Shown here: piece after piece, positions 32,519-43,996 of the stretch
Layout: the number at the start of each line of letters is the position of its first letter
Numbering within the stretch: the stretch's first letter is position 1
Origin: Alligator mississippiensis
Taxonomy: Eukaryota; Chordata; Crocodylia; Alligatoridae
Direction of reading: 5' to 3'
DNA length: 64,000 nt
NCBI RefSeq assembly: GCF_030867095.1
Contig: NC_081824.1
Span: 169,082,933-169,146,932 of the forward strand
The notes under the pieces: model-generated
Seen by the model: only the letters and a program-made list of their open reading frames with translations
What the model was told of the DNA's origin: nothing
Databases searched by the model: none
Position numbers and translations under genes: made by a program

Positions 32519-32646
32519 CACAGGCACTTAACAAGTAACTGCTCTTGTTCTATGCTACCATTTAATGGGGTGTAGCAGAGACTACCAGTTTCCCTTTCAG
32601 AGTAGTATTGGTTAACAGCACTGATCAATAAGCATTCAAGATCCTG
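32519..32646. repeat. Direct repeat, copy 2 (128 bp), with a short extra tandem
   Basis: This is the second copy of the 31498-31628 unit. Just before it, acaggcacttaacaagtaac occurs once more at 32493, 27 bp upstream of the same word at 32520. The first 21 bases of the unit are thus present three times in the window. Confidence 0.9.
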
Positions 32647-32659
32647 TGGATCTTTCCCC

Positions 32660-33000
32660 TTCCCTCTAAACTCTCCCCTTTAATGTGCCACTGATCTATA
32701 TTACTGGTTTGGGCTTTACTTAGCTTGCACAGAACAAATGTATTCAAGTTCAGATCAGTTGTGCCTAAGCAGCCACTTATTTTATTCTAGGACCAATTCC
32801 TCTTCATCTTTAAAGACCAGGTCTAATATAGAATTCTAATAAAGAGAATATAACACTTTTTGAGTTAGGAAATTGTCATCTATATAATTTAAACATTCCA
32901 AGGATGCCTCAGTATTTTCAGTTTGTGGCTTCTCAAATATGCCATTCAGCTGTATCTGTGCTTATGTGTAGTTTGTTAGCTAGTGCTATGCATTAGGACC
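32660..33000 (-). repeat. Possible LINE endonuclease scrap
   Basis: Antisense words such as cttcatctttaaagaccagg followed by tctaatatagaattc resemble the region coding '…LLDLVxxxKEELV…' of CR1-clade endonucleases (the minus strand gives ILDLVFKDEEELVLE in one frame). Translation around it is broken in every frame. This may be a third fragment of CR1 endonuclease DNA or an unrelated LINE. Confidence 0.35.
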
Positions 33001-33124
33001 CCACTATTCAGAAGAGACGTCAAGTGTCTCTGTGAATGCGAATCACATTAAAGGGGTCTGATTCACCATTAAGAAATGACTGTTTCTTCTGCCACATAAC
33101 AATGGTCCAAGGAAGATCTTGGGA

Positions 33125-33200
33125 CTGAATATTAGCTGATGTAAATATGGGAAACTCTTAGTTGATGGAAACTTTACGCCAGATGAGGATCTAGCCCTGT
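33125..33200. repeat. Fragment of ancient amniote 'taaat…cagatgaggatctagccc' repeat
   Basis: agctgatgtaaatatgggaa and gccagatgaggatctagccc resemble both ends of a hairpin-like repeat common in reptiles and birds (…ctgatgtaaattggc…ttacaccagctgaggatctggccc). A second scrap lies at 53118-53190. Strongly decayed. Confidence 0.42.
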
Positions 33201-33204
33201 GAAG

Positions 33205-34920
33205 TCTATCTGCAAATCATTTCAAGGACAATTTTCTCTAACCCAAAGTCAACTCTGCTCTCTCATTCAACTCATAACTCAAGTGAGGGAGACCCTCTTA
33301 AATGCTTTCACAGTCCAGGTGGGTTATTGATGGGAGGAGAAGTGCCTTGTGGATCTCAGGCAATTGCTTATGTTCAGGCTGAGACATGAAATGCATCATG
33401 GGGAATGAAATGCTCCATGAGAGGTAGCTTTCAATACTTGAAACAAAAACTTAATTTCTAAACCACTGTCCTCAATCTCTGACATACATGCACAGTGACC
33501 CGAAAGAGACCTGGTTCCAGGTAGTTGATAAACAGTGCTTTTCATTTTATTTATTTATTTTTCTGCCTGTTGCAACATTGGCCAGGGAAACCTGCCCCAC
33601 CAGTCTTGCAATTCTGATCTCCCATTCATTTCTGTCTCCAGCCGCACTATAAAGTCAATAGTAGTCAATGAAACAATAATGGGAGAGGAGGACCGGGATC
33701 AGACACAGAGCCTTGTCTCTCACCAGTAGACATGTGACTCCAGAGCTAAGTGTTGGCTGGTAATTATTAATAACAAAAGGAACCTGGAGGGTGGAAGGAA
33801 ATGTGATCTTCCTTTTGCACAGTATGCAAGGTCTACTCTTGAATACCTTTATAGAAAAACATAATCCTCTGCATAGTGGAGAAGGGTTGGGACGCCCATT
33901 TCTAGACCTGTGGTTTTTGTTTATCTATTTTGAGTGAATAAATTATGCTGTGGAAAATTTTGCTTTTTCCAGGTCTAATCTGTGAGTATCAGAAATGTAA
34001 GCTGTGTGAAGTAAAAATAAATCACTGTGTTGTTTCTGTTCTCCCTCTGTAACCTCATATTTTGTTCCAACAGAGATGTGATTGATGAGAAAGTCCTTTG
34101 CTTTATTGTGGAGGGTATTAGATTATGTATCCATGTTCTTCAGCATAACTCAAGAATGGTAGATGATTGCCCTGAAATGCAAGGGTATACTACCAGATCT
34201 GGACTGGTGTACAAAAACAGTGATTCCCTGGTGCATTCTATATCTACTATGTACAGAACTGACAATAATGGTCCTAATACACTACCAAAAATGGATTTAC
34301 GCTGTCCGAGGCCCTGGTGTACTCGTTGTTTTATACTCAATAGGTGCAGCGTTTGGAAGGCTTCTGAAGAAAATCTGACAGTCTGGATGTGAGATTACTT
34401 GGCTCAAGGTGCACTTCCATGGTTCTTTCTACACTCAGCAGGATTAGCATCCTCACTAGGGCCTGAGAAACCGCATCTTTCTCCATGTGCTGCTACAACA
34501 GCTGACTCATTTGATACCATCTTTACCCTGGAAAATCTTGGGCAACATTTTTAGTAAACTTTTTCAGTAAACTTGCTCACTGGTTTGGACAACTGGACAG
34601 TGAACTTCAAGGCAAATTGTAAGGTTTTCCTCTTCATTCAGAGTTTTCACTCAAGAGGGTTGAAGAAGAGAGCTAGATCTCTGCTAACCCTGGCAGAGTG
34701 GAGATCATCTCTTTTCTGTGTCTGTACATTGCCAAACATAGGAAGCCTTCGAGGGCTACCATAGTATAAACATGCACCATTCTGGAAGTATACTCTATAT
34801 ATACACTAGCATCTGAATGTAAGGTTGCTTCTCTTCAGAGATAGCTGACAAGCAATTAATTTTTCATTGTTTTAAACAATATACATGTACTCAAACCAAT
34901 GATGTAACATTCAGTTCAGT
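33205..34920. other. Unannotated spacer
   Basis: About 1.7 kb with a short TTTA-rich patch near 33545 and no recognised repeat or exon. The 121-codon frame at 34027-34392 overlaps two others and has no motif. Confidence 0.5.
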
Positions 34921-34926
34921 ACATCA

Positions 34927-35230
34927 TAGGTCAGAAACCTGTGGCTCACAGGCTGGATCCAGCCCACCAAGCAATTTCATCTAGCTTGCAAAGCCATGAC
35001 ATGAGTGGCAGGAGGATTCAGTGGCATTGGGCAACGAGGGGAGCAGGTTGTCAGTGCATTGTTGCATTTCGGTGGCAGGGGAAGCAGTGGCAACATCCGG
35101 GTCATGAATGGAGGTCTGCCTTTGGCCCAAGCTCTGTTAATTTGGCCTGCTGCTTCTACAATGTTATGACCCTTACAACACAATTTCTGGCAGCCAATAG
35201 AACTAGGTTGGGTCTCCAACTGGTGGGAAT
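34927..35230. mobile_element. Possible hAT-like element
   Basis: It starts tcagaaacctgtggctcaca and ggctggatccagccca, the kind of edge found in CAGGGG-type hAT relatives. The interior is moderately G/C-rich and ends around ttggcctgctgcttc or later. The right terminus and target duplication are not visible. Confidence 0.38.
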
Positions 35231-35489
35231 CTGAATAGCTGCATTGGGGCTACATACGTTTACACCAGTGGGTGACCTTGATCAGAATTAGCAGTGTAAT
35301 GATGTGGCCAGGTGCCTGGGGCACAGGATCAGTGGTGATATCTGGCTGCTACCTCACCACTGGAGTGATCATGTGGCTGCCAGCAGCAGCCTGGTTTTTC
35401 ATTTGCATCCTCCCCACCGCCCTGCAGTGGTGCTCAGGGTACCAGGGTCACTCCTCCCTTGGAAATGAGCAACAAGTATGCACCTCTCA

Positions 35490-35640
35490 CACCACCAGCA
35501 AAGACATTAGCAGAAGTACCAGCTCTGGATGAGGGGAGGCAGCTAGCTGCCACCCCTAAGAAGAGATGCAGGGTGGTCATGGTAGGTGACTCTGTCCTGA
35601 GAGGGACAGAGGGACTGATCTAGTTGGCCTGGTCACTCCC
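35490..35640 (+). pseudogene. CR1 ORF1 scrap
   Basis: One plus-strand frame reads KKRCRVVMVGDSVLRGTEGL and then I before a stop at 35621. It matches the 'RVVVVGDSLLRGTE' block of CR1 ORF1 proteins, which lies in their esterase-like region. The flanking frames do not continue. It is an isolated 5'-region piece of a CR1 on the plus strand, unusual because most CR1 copies keep only their 3' ends. Confidence 0.6.
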
Positions 35641-35649
35641 CACTAGTTA

Positions 35650-37035
35650 GGCCACTGCCCAGACTATTCAACACTTACTTGGAAGCTCACACAGCAAAGC
35701 TCCCACCCTCAAAACATTTACCTACATAAGTCACTTTTATTCTTTTGAGAACACCTGATTCTTATTGGCTCCAGGATATTTGCCCTATGTATAACATTTT
35801 GCAGTGTCTTGGCTTAAATTAGGACAGAAAAGACAAACAAAAATCCAAGATAGGGAGGAAAGTCCAAATGTTGAGCAATGCAGTTTTTAATGAAAGCCTC
35901 AACCTCTGCTTTTGGTAGGATGCCAGTTAAAAAGATATAAAGAAGAGGTGCATTTTGCAGAGAACTGAATGCAAGGCAGGAAGTTGCTGAGGAAATTCCA
36001 AGCTGGGGGTGGGAGGGTGAGCAAGGCAGAAGGTGGGAGATGGGAGTGGGAGAAGACCACATGTGGGGTCTTTGTCTGGGTTTTGGTTGTAGATTCACAT
36101 TTGTGGAAGCAAGAAAAAGAAAACATTTTCTGCTTTCTCAACATGCCACCCTCATGCTCTATATTTGTCATCTGGGACTGGAGCAACAACCTGAAAAAAA
36201 GGCATTGGTATAAAAATGAATTGACTTTTTGTTATCTACTATTTTTATCAAATGTTTTAAATGAAGCATTGCAAAAAATGAAAATCATACCCATTCATTT
36301 GCCAAACTCAATACAAATAGAGATGGGCTGGATTATTTTTTTTAAATAAATACCCCTCTTTGAGGTCTTTCTCTGTCTTTCTTACCATACCAGGACCCTT
36401 TGTCTTTACTGGCTTGGTGTTTGATCCAAAAATACACGATTTGCCAAACCACTAAATGCAAGCAAGACAAAGTTGAATTAAAATGGAGCCAAAAAAAGTT
36501 TTGTGTGTAGCTTTTTAAAAAGTGAAATCACTTAGTTTCTTAAACCTTTTAAATATGTCTTTATGTATTATTTGATATCACTTACTAAAGGAGACTGCAC
36601 AGGTTAGGAGTAGGGCTCTTAAACAGAGAGAAGTCTTTGACTGATCTGTAGAAAATGGATGATGATGTAGAGAATGGAGAACAAGTACTTCTACTTTAAA
36701 ACTGGTAGAAGACATTCTTTTTTTCATTCAACATACAATTAACCTAGTGGGGCTTATGATCACAAGACATCAATGAGGCCACAGGTTTAGGAGGATTATA
36801 AAATATTGGACATTGATGTAGATTATGAGAACAGGAAGAGTTACAAGAGGAAAGACTTAAAGAAATGGAGGTTGAAGGCACAAACCATCCTCTAAGCAAT
36901 TTCTCTATGGCTAAGTTATTCTATAATTTCCTACTGCTGGTTTTCTTGCACCTCCCTCTGAAGTAGAAGATGCAGGCTAGGGAGCAGGAGTAGATGAATT
37001 AATGGTCTGATTCAGTATGTCTGTTACTGTGTCCA
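35650..37035. other. Unannotated spacer
   Basis: AT-rich DNA with a G-rich patch around 36000-36050. No recognised features; frames up to 126 codons overlap on both strands without motifs. Confidence 0.5.
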
Positions 37036-37083
37036 GTATGTAGTGGCATAACTGAAGGGAGGGCAACTGGGGCAGCAGCCCTC

Positions 37084-37203
37084 AAATTTAGGTGCAGTTA
37101 GCCTAAGTTAATGAACATTAAGAGTGCGCATGTGTAGATGCATGCCAGTAATATGCATTAACTTAGGCTAATGCACATTAACACATCTCATATAAATGCG
37201 CCC
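37084..37203. mobile_element. Foldback MITE with 14-bp perfect arms
   Basis: agcctaagttaatg and its exact complement cattaacttaggct face each other about 60 bp apart. The surrounding bases (…gtgcagtt / aatgcacatt…) and a GTGTAGATGCATGCC in the loop belong to the same style as the GGGTGCATCTAC group. Just to the left (37041-37083) lies tagtggcataactgaaggga, resembling a hAT left end. No coding capacity. Confidence 0.62.
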
Positions 37204-37209
37204 TGCATC

Positions 37210-38215
37210 TATAGACAGAGATGGATACACCCACCCCCCACAGTGCGGGGTTGAAGGTGGGATTGTAAAAGCTTCTATGAGACTGATTCCCACTGATCTC
37301 AAAATCAGGTTCCTGGTTCCCACCACCTTCTTTTTGTATTTTAACCCCACTCCCCTAGCAATTTTTGATGAAAACAAAGTTTATTCCACAATTATTTTCA
37401 TTCTAGTTTAGAAGCCATTTTTTCACTGCAGAGAAAATAGGATTTTGACAAAAAAAAAAAGTTGACCACTCAAAGGAGGCATATACATTTTGTGGCCAAT
37501 CCTCCCTCTCTCCCCGCATGCTATAGTTTTTCACAAGCGGGCAGATGCATGATGGGATTTTAGAATTTATCTTCCTCTAGAATAGCTGGGAGAAGGTACC
37601 ACCAGAAGCAGGATATTAGATTCCATCCTAAATTCTTGTGTTCCTAGGACTGAGTACAGCTGCCTAGAACTAATTCTGTGTTCAGACTGAGGTGTACTGG
37701 GCTTTATTATTATCCAGGACTAGAATTCAAAAACAAATGTTACCCCAGTGCAAAAAGTGCCACGGGTGGCTGGGTATACCTAGGAAAACACCATGGAATT
37801 GAAATGCGGCATTCAGGGGAATCAGGAAGGTTGAAGGAAAGGGAACAGCTTAGATTTCTGGGTTAGTGGGGAAAAAAGGATGACATCATGGGAGGTCATC
37901 CTTTGGAAGTTGTCTGCTGGCATTAAGGGGGACAATCAGGGAGCAGTTCTATTTCTGGAAATAAAATATTTTCATTGCATATAGATCAAATAAGAATCCA
38001 AAACATTTTGGGCTCATGCAAACATTTCCAAAGTGTATGAATTTCAACCCTTGTGAATGAATGATTAAATAATCACCAGTTTGCTTCATGCAAATACATT
38101 TGGTCTTTTTGCTTTGCTCTTCTTGTCTCTCCATTTGGAACTGCTTTTTTTCTTTTCAATTTGAAATATTGTACTTTAAAACATTTGATTCTAGAGCAGA
38201 TGTTTGGAGCCACAA
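37210..38215. other. Unannotated spacer
   Basis: AT-rich DNA without recognised repeats, exons or RNA genes. Confidence 0.5.
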
Positions 38216-38221
38216 TAGTAC

Positions 38222-38300
38222 TTAGGCATCTGACTGAAAGTCACTCATTCATTGAAAGTGAATGGGAGTTATGTATCCAACTATGTCCTTGAACATCTAC
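38222..38300. repeat. Fragment of ancient 'caatgggagttaggcacc' repeat
   Basis: ttaggcatctgactgaaagt, gaaagtgaatgggagttatg and tccttgaacatctaccccct follow the order of a hairpin-prone repeat that is extremely common in reptile DNA. Decayed. Confidence 0.5.
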
Positions 38301-38336
38301 CCCCTAAGTGTAATCAGACAGTCTGTGGGTGCATCT

Positions 38337-38544
38337 GCATGTGACGCTACATCACCATAGCAACACACTATGGTGACGTAGTGTCTACAGGTGTCTACAC
38401 GTTACTGGCATCTACTTAGCTGTAGCAGCATGCTCCTCCATTATAGTGGGTCACTACGGCAAAGCAGCTGCTAAAAATAACCAGCACAGTATTAAAGCAT
38501 GGCATGGTAAGAAGGTTGCTGTAGGGCAACATGTAGATGCATAG
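38337..38544. mobile_element. Small DNA transposon with GGGTGCATCTGC ends and TGT duplication
   Basis: The left end GGGTGCATCTGCATGT and the right end ATGTAGATGCATAG are inverse versions of one another. TGT flanks both sides (38334-38336 and 38545-38547), an exact 3-bp duplication. The interior is only about 180 bp and has its own foldback, catcaccatagcaacacact / tatggtgacgtagtg. It shares ends but not interior with the copies at 3034 and 7739. Confidence 0.75.
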
Positions 38545-38731
38545 TGTTTGTTTTAAGGCAACAATATCTTTTGTACACTCCTTGTTGACATGTGCTGTCG
38601 TGCCAACTGGTGAGTTGAATCATGGGCAGTCTTGTCCATCTTGCAGAAGTAGCCTCTGGGTTTTATATTTCATGCCATGTTGGATCTAAACCATGGCACA
38701 ATGTAATGCTGAAACATTTAAAAGGAATAGG

Positions 38732-38747
38732 TTATATATATATATAT

Positions 38748-38777
<30 letters not shown>
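38732..38777 (+). repeat. (TA)n(TTTA)n compound microsatellite
   Basis: About eight TA units pass directly into seven TTTA units. Likely polymorphic in length. Confidence 0.96.
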
Positions 38778-38778
<1 letters not shown>

Positions 38779-38784
38779 AAGAAA

Positions 38785-39050
38785 GGAGGCATTTAAAAAA
38801 TGTATGGGAAACAGAACTATCCACCTACTTAAAATGGCTTCCTGAAGGTGGTCCTACACCTCATGAAGCCACAAACTGAAGGGTGGTTCTTTCAACTCCT
38901 GTTTGTCCCTTCATGACAGGTCATTCCCTCCAAGCCAATAAATCTCTTTTTCACTCTACAGCTCAATGTGAAACCTTCCTTTTCTCCTTCATCTGTCACT
39001 CTCCATGAAGTATTTTGTTACTCCCTGTTAGAATCCATGCTAGATTTAAA
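38785..39050. other. Short unannotated spacer
   Basis: Nothing recognised. Confidence 0.4.
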
Positions 39051-39059
39051 CAGCATTGT

Positions 39060-39195
39060 CAGAGGTGTAGCAGGGCATCTCTGTGCCCAGGGCAGCCACA
39101 GACACCTGGGACAGTGTGGGCTACCGCTATGCCGACTGTGGTGCCACAGTCAGCTGCACTGTAGTGGTGGCTGTTTTTGTGCTACACCCTACAAA
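39060..39195. mobile_element. Possible short hAT-like element
   Basis: The left end cagaggtgtagcagggc and the right end gctacaccctac contain inverse copies of ggtgtagc. Flanking agcattgt and agcatgat agree at 6 of 8 bases. Only 136 bp, G/C-rich, without coding capacity. The right boundary is uncertain. Confidence 0.4.
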
Positions 39196-39204
39196 AGCAT
39201 GATT

Positions 39205-40182
39205 TAGGTATCAAATTTAGGCATGAGTAGTTAATGCACATGAATGTACATGTAGATGTGACCTGGTACTATCTGCCCTGCCCTGAGCCCAGCCCCAGGG
39301 AACATCCAGGGTTTGGGGTACTGGGCACCTGCCCCCTAACCCCTCCCCCCCAAATCTGGGCTTGAAGACACAAAATATTGTATATAGTTTTCCCCTTGTA
39401 TATAGTTTCCCACTTGTAAATGGGTTTTTTATTGTTGGTGTGGGGGAAGGGTGGTGGAAGGGTTCTGTTGGTTGAGGGGGAAGGGAGGAAAGGGTTCTGG
39501 TTGTTGAGAAATGTTTTTTGTTTCACCAATGAACATGTCCTGAGAGTGGTGCTGGGGGTGATCAGGGGGTAGAGGGCGTGTGAGTAGTGGGGCAAGTGGG
39601 CTGGAGTGGGGAGTGCAGGAGGTAGGGGTCAGGCAGGGACTCCCACAGCCAGTGCCCTGGCCCCTGCTGGTAGGTGCACAGCTGTCCTGGGGCCTGGGCA
39701 GGCGGGTCCTGCTGAAGCCAACAGGGCCAGCACCATGGCCAGCAGGAGTGCTGGGCCCTAGTTATCACTGGCAGGGGCTGGACTGGAGCAAGGGGGCTTT
39801 GGCAGTCACTGGAAGGGGCAGGGGCAGCGGCTGGAGCAACCCTGGCACCGGGAGGCAGAGTGGGCAAGGAGGGAGCTGCTGTATGCTGCCCCTGCACTGG
39901 GCATGTGGCTCCTGGGCAGGGAAGGGGATGACCAGGGATCAGACTTTCCTAGATAGCTGCCAAGTGCTGGCAGCCATGTGGCCGGAGGCTGGAGCTCTGC
40001 CTGGTAGCCACAGGGGCACATGGCAGGGCCACAGGGACTTGGGACTAACTTTAGTGCCAAGTGCACTAACTTTTGTCCCAAGTCTCTGCACATGTAGAGA
40101 CCTGCCAAAAAGATCACTTAAAGCACATTAGCTTAATGCGCATTTAACTTAGTCATGCTTAAATGCACATGTAGATGCACCC
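39205..40182. mobile_element. GC-rich DNA-transposon region with GTAGATGCACCC right end
   Basis: The right edge GCACATGTAGATGCACCC (ending 40182) is the inverse of the GGGTGCATCTAC terminus. A second end of the same polarity, gtacatgtagatgtgacc, lies near 39245-39262, and a third related word, gcacatgtagaga, near 40088. The centre (39560-40030) is strongly G/C-rich and explains overlapping frames of 183 and 111 codons. I think at least two related elements are stacked here; the left boundary of the large one is unresolved. Confidence 0.5.
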
Positions 40183-40189
40183 ACAGATA

Positions 40190-40745
40190 AGCAACCCAAG
40201 TAGGTTTAAAAATCAGGCTGTAGCTAACTGATAATGCCAAGACTGAGGGGTTGCTGGGAATACTGTATAATCTAAAAGAACTCCAAACCATGTAATCATG
40301 AGAGAAACAGTGCCTGCAGCTGGAAAGATTAAAAAATGAATAGGAGTAATTCCTGGTTGGCTCTGCTCTAGAGGGGTATGGAGGCAGAGTGATTAAAGTG
40401 TCCTGGTACAGCTTCATAGGCAGGCTCTGGAACTGTGCCATAGGCTCAGTTTATGGACCTAGCTGTTAACAGGCATGTAGCCATTCATGCCAGAGAGTCA
40501 AAGGTGGCCAAATGTGAGAGTTGCCCCAAGGATCACTTGTGTGCTGTTGGCTACAGAAATCGGCTGAAGTAAAACTGCTGTTGCCTTGTGGGTTGCTAGG
40601 TTCTGGATGACCTTTGATCTGTTTGACTGTCCAGCTTGGCCTGGCTGAGGCCATTGCTTCTAAACTCATGCAAATACATTTGTTTCCACTGCTGTTTGGC
40701 CTTCCCGCCTCTCCCTGCCTCACTTGTCTGTTTACTCACCTGTTG
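40190..40745. other. Unannotated spacer
   Basis: No recognised repeat or exon. Confidence 0.45.
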
Positions 40746-40754
40746 GATATTATC

Positions 40755-40880
40755 TGAATCCTAGATTGTGAGCTTTCTAGGGCTGGTACTGTCTTTGTGT
40801 CATTTGTTTGTGTAATACCTTATATGATGGGAGTCTAATCCCTGCTTTGGGTACTGAAGCACTAGTGCAATAGTATTAAT
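40755..40880 (+). repeat. SINE tail (MIR/L2-type), copy a
   Basis: agattgtgagctttctaggg, ctggtactgtctttgtgtca and gggagtctaatccctgcttt follow the order of the amniote SINE tail 'gactgtaagctctttggggcagggactgtctttgtg…tttgtacagcgcctagcacaatggggtcctaatcc'. This tail is shared by several CORE-type SINEs. Only the tail is present. Confidence 0.62.
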
Positions 40881-40889
40881 CCTCTCTTT

Positions 40890-41990
40890 CCACCACTCAG
40901 TACAATAGCTGGCATCATGACAGCTGGGTGATCACTGTATCAAGTTTTGCAACAAAGGTAAATACAGGAGATGGGGTCAATGAGGACATGGTAGACGGCA
41001 CTCTTGGTGAGAAGCAGAACACTGAGAGCAAAGAGGCCCCTGATGTACCACATGAGGCAACCCTGCCTCCTTCCCACCACCCTCCTGCACTTAGCATGAT
41101 AAAGTGTGAAAGTGAAAAAAGTGTGGATCCCACACAGGAAAGAAAAATATAAGTCTGTTGGCTCTGGGCTCTCTTCCTTGCTTCATCAGGCCTAGATGTG
41201 GGTCCATCAGATAACCAAAGGAATGCAAGGGGCAGGGGAGAGCTCAGTTATTAGCACATAGTACTATGCTGCTCGTAGCAGTTCTGAAAATGTGGATTAG
41301 ATCCCAGAATGGCAGATGAGTAGGGGTTGGGCCGAAGTGGGAGGCTGATAGCTGTCAGTAGCAAACTCACTTGTGTTCCTCCTAAACTCCCTTTACCTCT
41401 TGGCATCCCTCTCCTGAAGGTTACACAAGCCCCCACAGGGGTCATCTGCTAAAGCGGCAGCCAGCCTCTAATGAGCACAGGTGTGAAGTTTGTCTGCTCT
41501 CACTCTCACTTGTGTCTAAGTGGGAGTGCAGGTAGCTGGTGGTCGGATCCTGCTCGTAAGAGCCAATTGTGTGCATGCGCACATGGGCACGTTTGGGGAG
41601 GGGGCCCAGTTGACATCAAGAAGAAAGAAAAGATGAAGCACCCTCATATTCCTCAGCCAAAAAAGAGGGAGTGGAAGGCAAGAGCCTGGCCAACACCAGG
41701 GGAGAAAGCCACATAATAAATCTGATTGTCAGCCCAAATACTCAGCGTTAACTCTGAATTTGCTTGATTAATTCAAGCCATTCCCGTAATGTAACTCCAC
41801 CTGGACTGAAGTCATTTGGGGTTGTCTCTTTAATTTCTTGGTGAAATGCCATGTCAGTGTTCAATAACTAATTATAACCATTTTGCTGGTGAATGTGTGA
41901 GAGTGGGTGTGTCTGCAGTCACAAGGAAAAAAGCTGCTAATAATTAATCTTTACTTGTGTAATGTGCCTTTAAACTAAAAGTTCCCAGAT
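40890..41990. other. Unannotated spacer
   Basis: About 1.1 kb without recognised features; frames of 64-81 codons lack motifs. Confidence 0.5.
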
Positions 41991-41997
41991 TGCTTTG

Positions 41998-42125
41998 CTG
42001 ACTGTAAGGTCTTTGGGGCAAAGGCTGACTTTGTTCGATGTTTGTACAGTGCAGTGGACTCCGCATCCCTCACTTGTATTCTTAGCCAGAGCTGCCATGC
42101 AAATAATATATATTTAGATAGTGCC
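41998..42125 (+). repeat. SINE tail (MIR/L2-type), copy b
   Basis: ctgactgtaaggtctttggg, gcaaaggctgactttgttcg and atgtttgtacagtgcagtgg match the same tail as at 40755, followed by AT-rich DNA. Confidence 0.65.
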
Positions 42126-42249
42126 TCGCCCAACACTGATGTGCAGCCACCTCTTGGATGGAATGTGACATATAAAAACCACTGTGATATATAGTCTTAC
42201 AGCATGGGATTCCCTGCCTCAGCAAGAAGCTGATACTTAGCCACAGTAG

Positions 42250-42330
42250 ATGGATTTTCTTCTTTAGCTGAGTTGGTAAGTGCTTGTGCTTTCATTGCTG
42301 GTGTTCTGTTGCTTGGGATTCAATGCTGCC
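42250..42330 (+). repeat. tRNA-derived SINE head
   Basis: tagctgagttggtaagtgct resembles a pol III A box (TRGCNNAGTNGG), and cttgggattcaatgctgcc some 45 bp on resembles a B box (GGTTCAANYCC). No tRNA gene structure is intact. Taken as the head of a SINE related to that at 47964. Confidence 0.45.
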
Positions 42331-42339
42331 AGTGTGTTC

Positions 42340-43655
42340 ACCCAATTTTAGTGAGTCAGAACTGGCCCAGATGCTGAAGCCAATAACCATTTTTGCAAAA
42401 GGCACAATAGGATCTTTGACTGCAAGTGTTTGTGGAATTTGGTGTTATGCAGCATTCAAGAGATGGCACATCCACTGTCCCACATAATAAGCCTGTCAAC
42501 TGTGGACTCTCAGTGCACATTCCTCTGAAAGCGGAAGGAAATTCTATTGTTTCTGCATCTACAACAGTCTTTGGCAACTCCTCTTGGTCACCCTGGTACA
42601 GGTACTGTATATGGGATACTGGAGGTTAATTTAATTCTCGTGTACATTTTTCAAGAGTTGAATGGGGTCTTTGTCTTACCTCTTGGCTCAGCTGGGCTTT
42701 TCATAAAGAATTCTTTCCAAACCGGATAGAATACTTTTTGATAATTAGGGAACACCTCAGAACAATGGGAAGCTATCTCTAGCCATTCATTTTTTTCCAA
42801 GGGAGAGAGTTTACTGGGGTTATTGATTGAAGGCTTGCTTGTTCTCCTGACTGGAGGAGGTCCAACATTGATAGTACCTTGGTGAGACCTTTGCAGCATC
42901 CAACAAGAGTTGTGATAAAGTCACTCTGTCTCTAACAAATACCCTTTAGCAGGCTGCCACATCAGAATCCTGAAGACTTGCATAAGAAATAGATAAAGAA
43001 AATGAATCAGATATACTGATGAGTAGAACAAAGATAATAACATGTATCTTGGGAAGCGTAAGAAGGCACAGAAAGAAATGAGCTAGTAGAGGGGTTTGAA
43101 TGTAAGAGGGGCAAAGGGCCAGAGAATATGATTTGTCAGCTTCTAAAAAGTGGACCAGGATAATCCCAAGGGCTGATGAAAAGAAGATAGTGTCTGCGCT
43201 CATCCAGTTCAACCAGGAAGGAAATGAGTCTTGAAGTGAAAGATATCCCTAAAAAAGTGAATTGTGAAAGGCAAAGTTAATTCTTCAGCTGCTGGACACC
43301 ATTCCACATTCAGGAAGTAAAAATGAGTTAAGACTGTGAATGAGGTAGATGCTACCAGTCAACTCCATATAAGCCATCCAGTGATTCTACTTGATGAGAA
43401 GGTGTGCTGAATATTTCACAAAGACCTTCACTGAGCACAGGAACTTTTAGACGGACACAGATCAGTGGCCTATGCACTCAGTGTCCTGCCACCAGCACTA
43501 GTCAGTAGGAAGGTATAAAACCCTGACTTAGCTCAATAATTCATTCACAGGCCAATGAGGGAAAACTCTTCCCCATGCCAGGCAATCAGTGATCAGTTTT
43601 CTGTCCTGACCATCACTGTTTCTTCTCTTAATCAGTATAACAGTTGATGATGTTC
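42340..43655. other. Unannotated spacer
   Basis: About 1.3 kb without recognised features. Confidence 0.5.
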
Positions 43656-43661
43656 CCACTC

Positions 43662-43790
43662 TTCGTATTGGCCCAGATTTTCAAACAAGCTCAGTTCTCT
43701 ACAGCAGCTGTTAGATGCCAGGAATATTTGAAAATTTGACCACCTCAGTTAGGTGTCTGAATAGGGAGCCAGGAATCTGGGCCCCCGTTC
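43662..43790. repeat. Fragment of ancient 'cagattttcaaa…taggtgtctaa' repeat
   Basis: gcccagattttcaaacaagc, gaaaatttgaccacctcagt and taggtgtctgaatagggagc resemble the same ancient reptile repeat as at 38222 and 13490. Confidence 0.42.
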
Positions 43791-43996
43791 TATGAATCAG
43801 GTACCTTACTGGAAAACTAAGAAAGTTGCAAATTCTGTTACCTATATTTTAAAAAGACAGCAGGGGAAATGCTGTGAATTACACTAGTGCATGTTCTTGT
43901 GGGACAAGGTACATTGTTTAAAAGGGGTTTAAATAATTCTGTTTTTAATCATCTAAGTGATCATCATATGAAGGGGACCAACCAAGATGGTATTTG

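Noticed and set aside
31498-32646. Direct repeats as LTRs of a small retroelement
   Set aside because: Units lack TG…CA ends, the interior shows no primer-binding site or polypurine tract, and it contains CR1 endonuclease DNA.
34927-35230. Full hAT element with target duplication
   Set aside because: Left edge looks right, but no right terminus or matching 8-bp flanks were found, so it is kept only as a low-confidence fragment.
39580-40131. 183-codon plus-strand frame
   Set aside because: It lies in the G/C-rich core of a DNA-transposon region, overlaps 111- and 103-codon frames on the other strand, and has a W/G-rich composition typical of chance translation.
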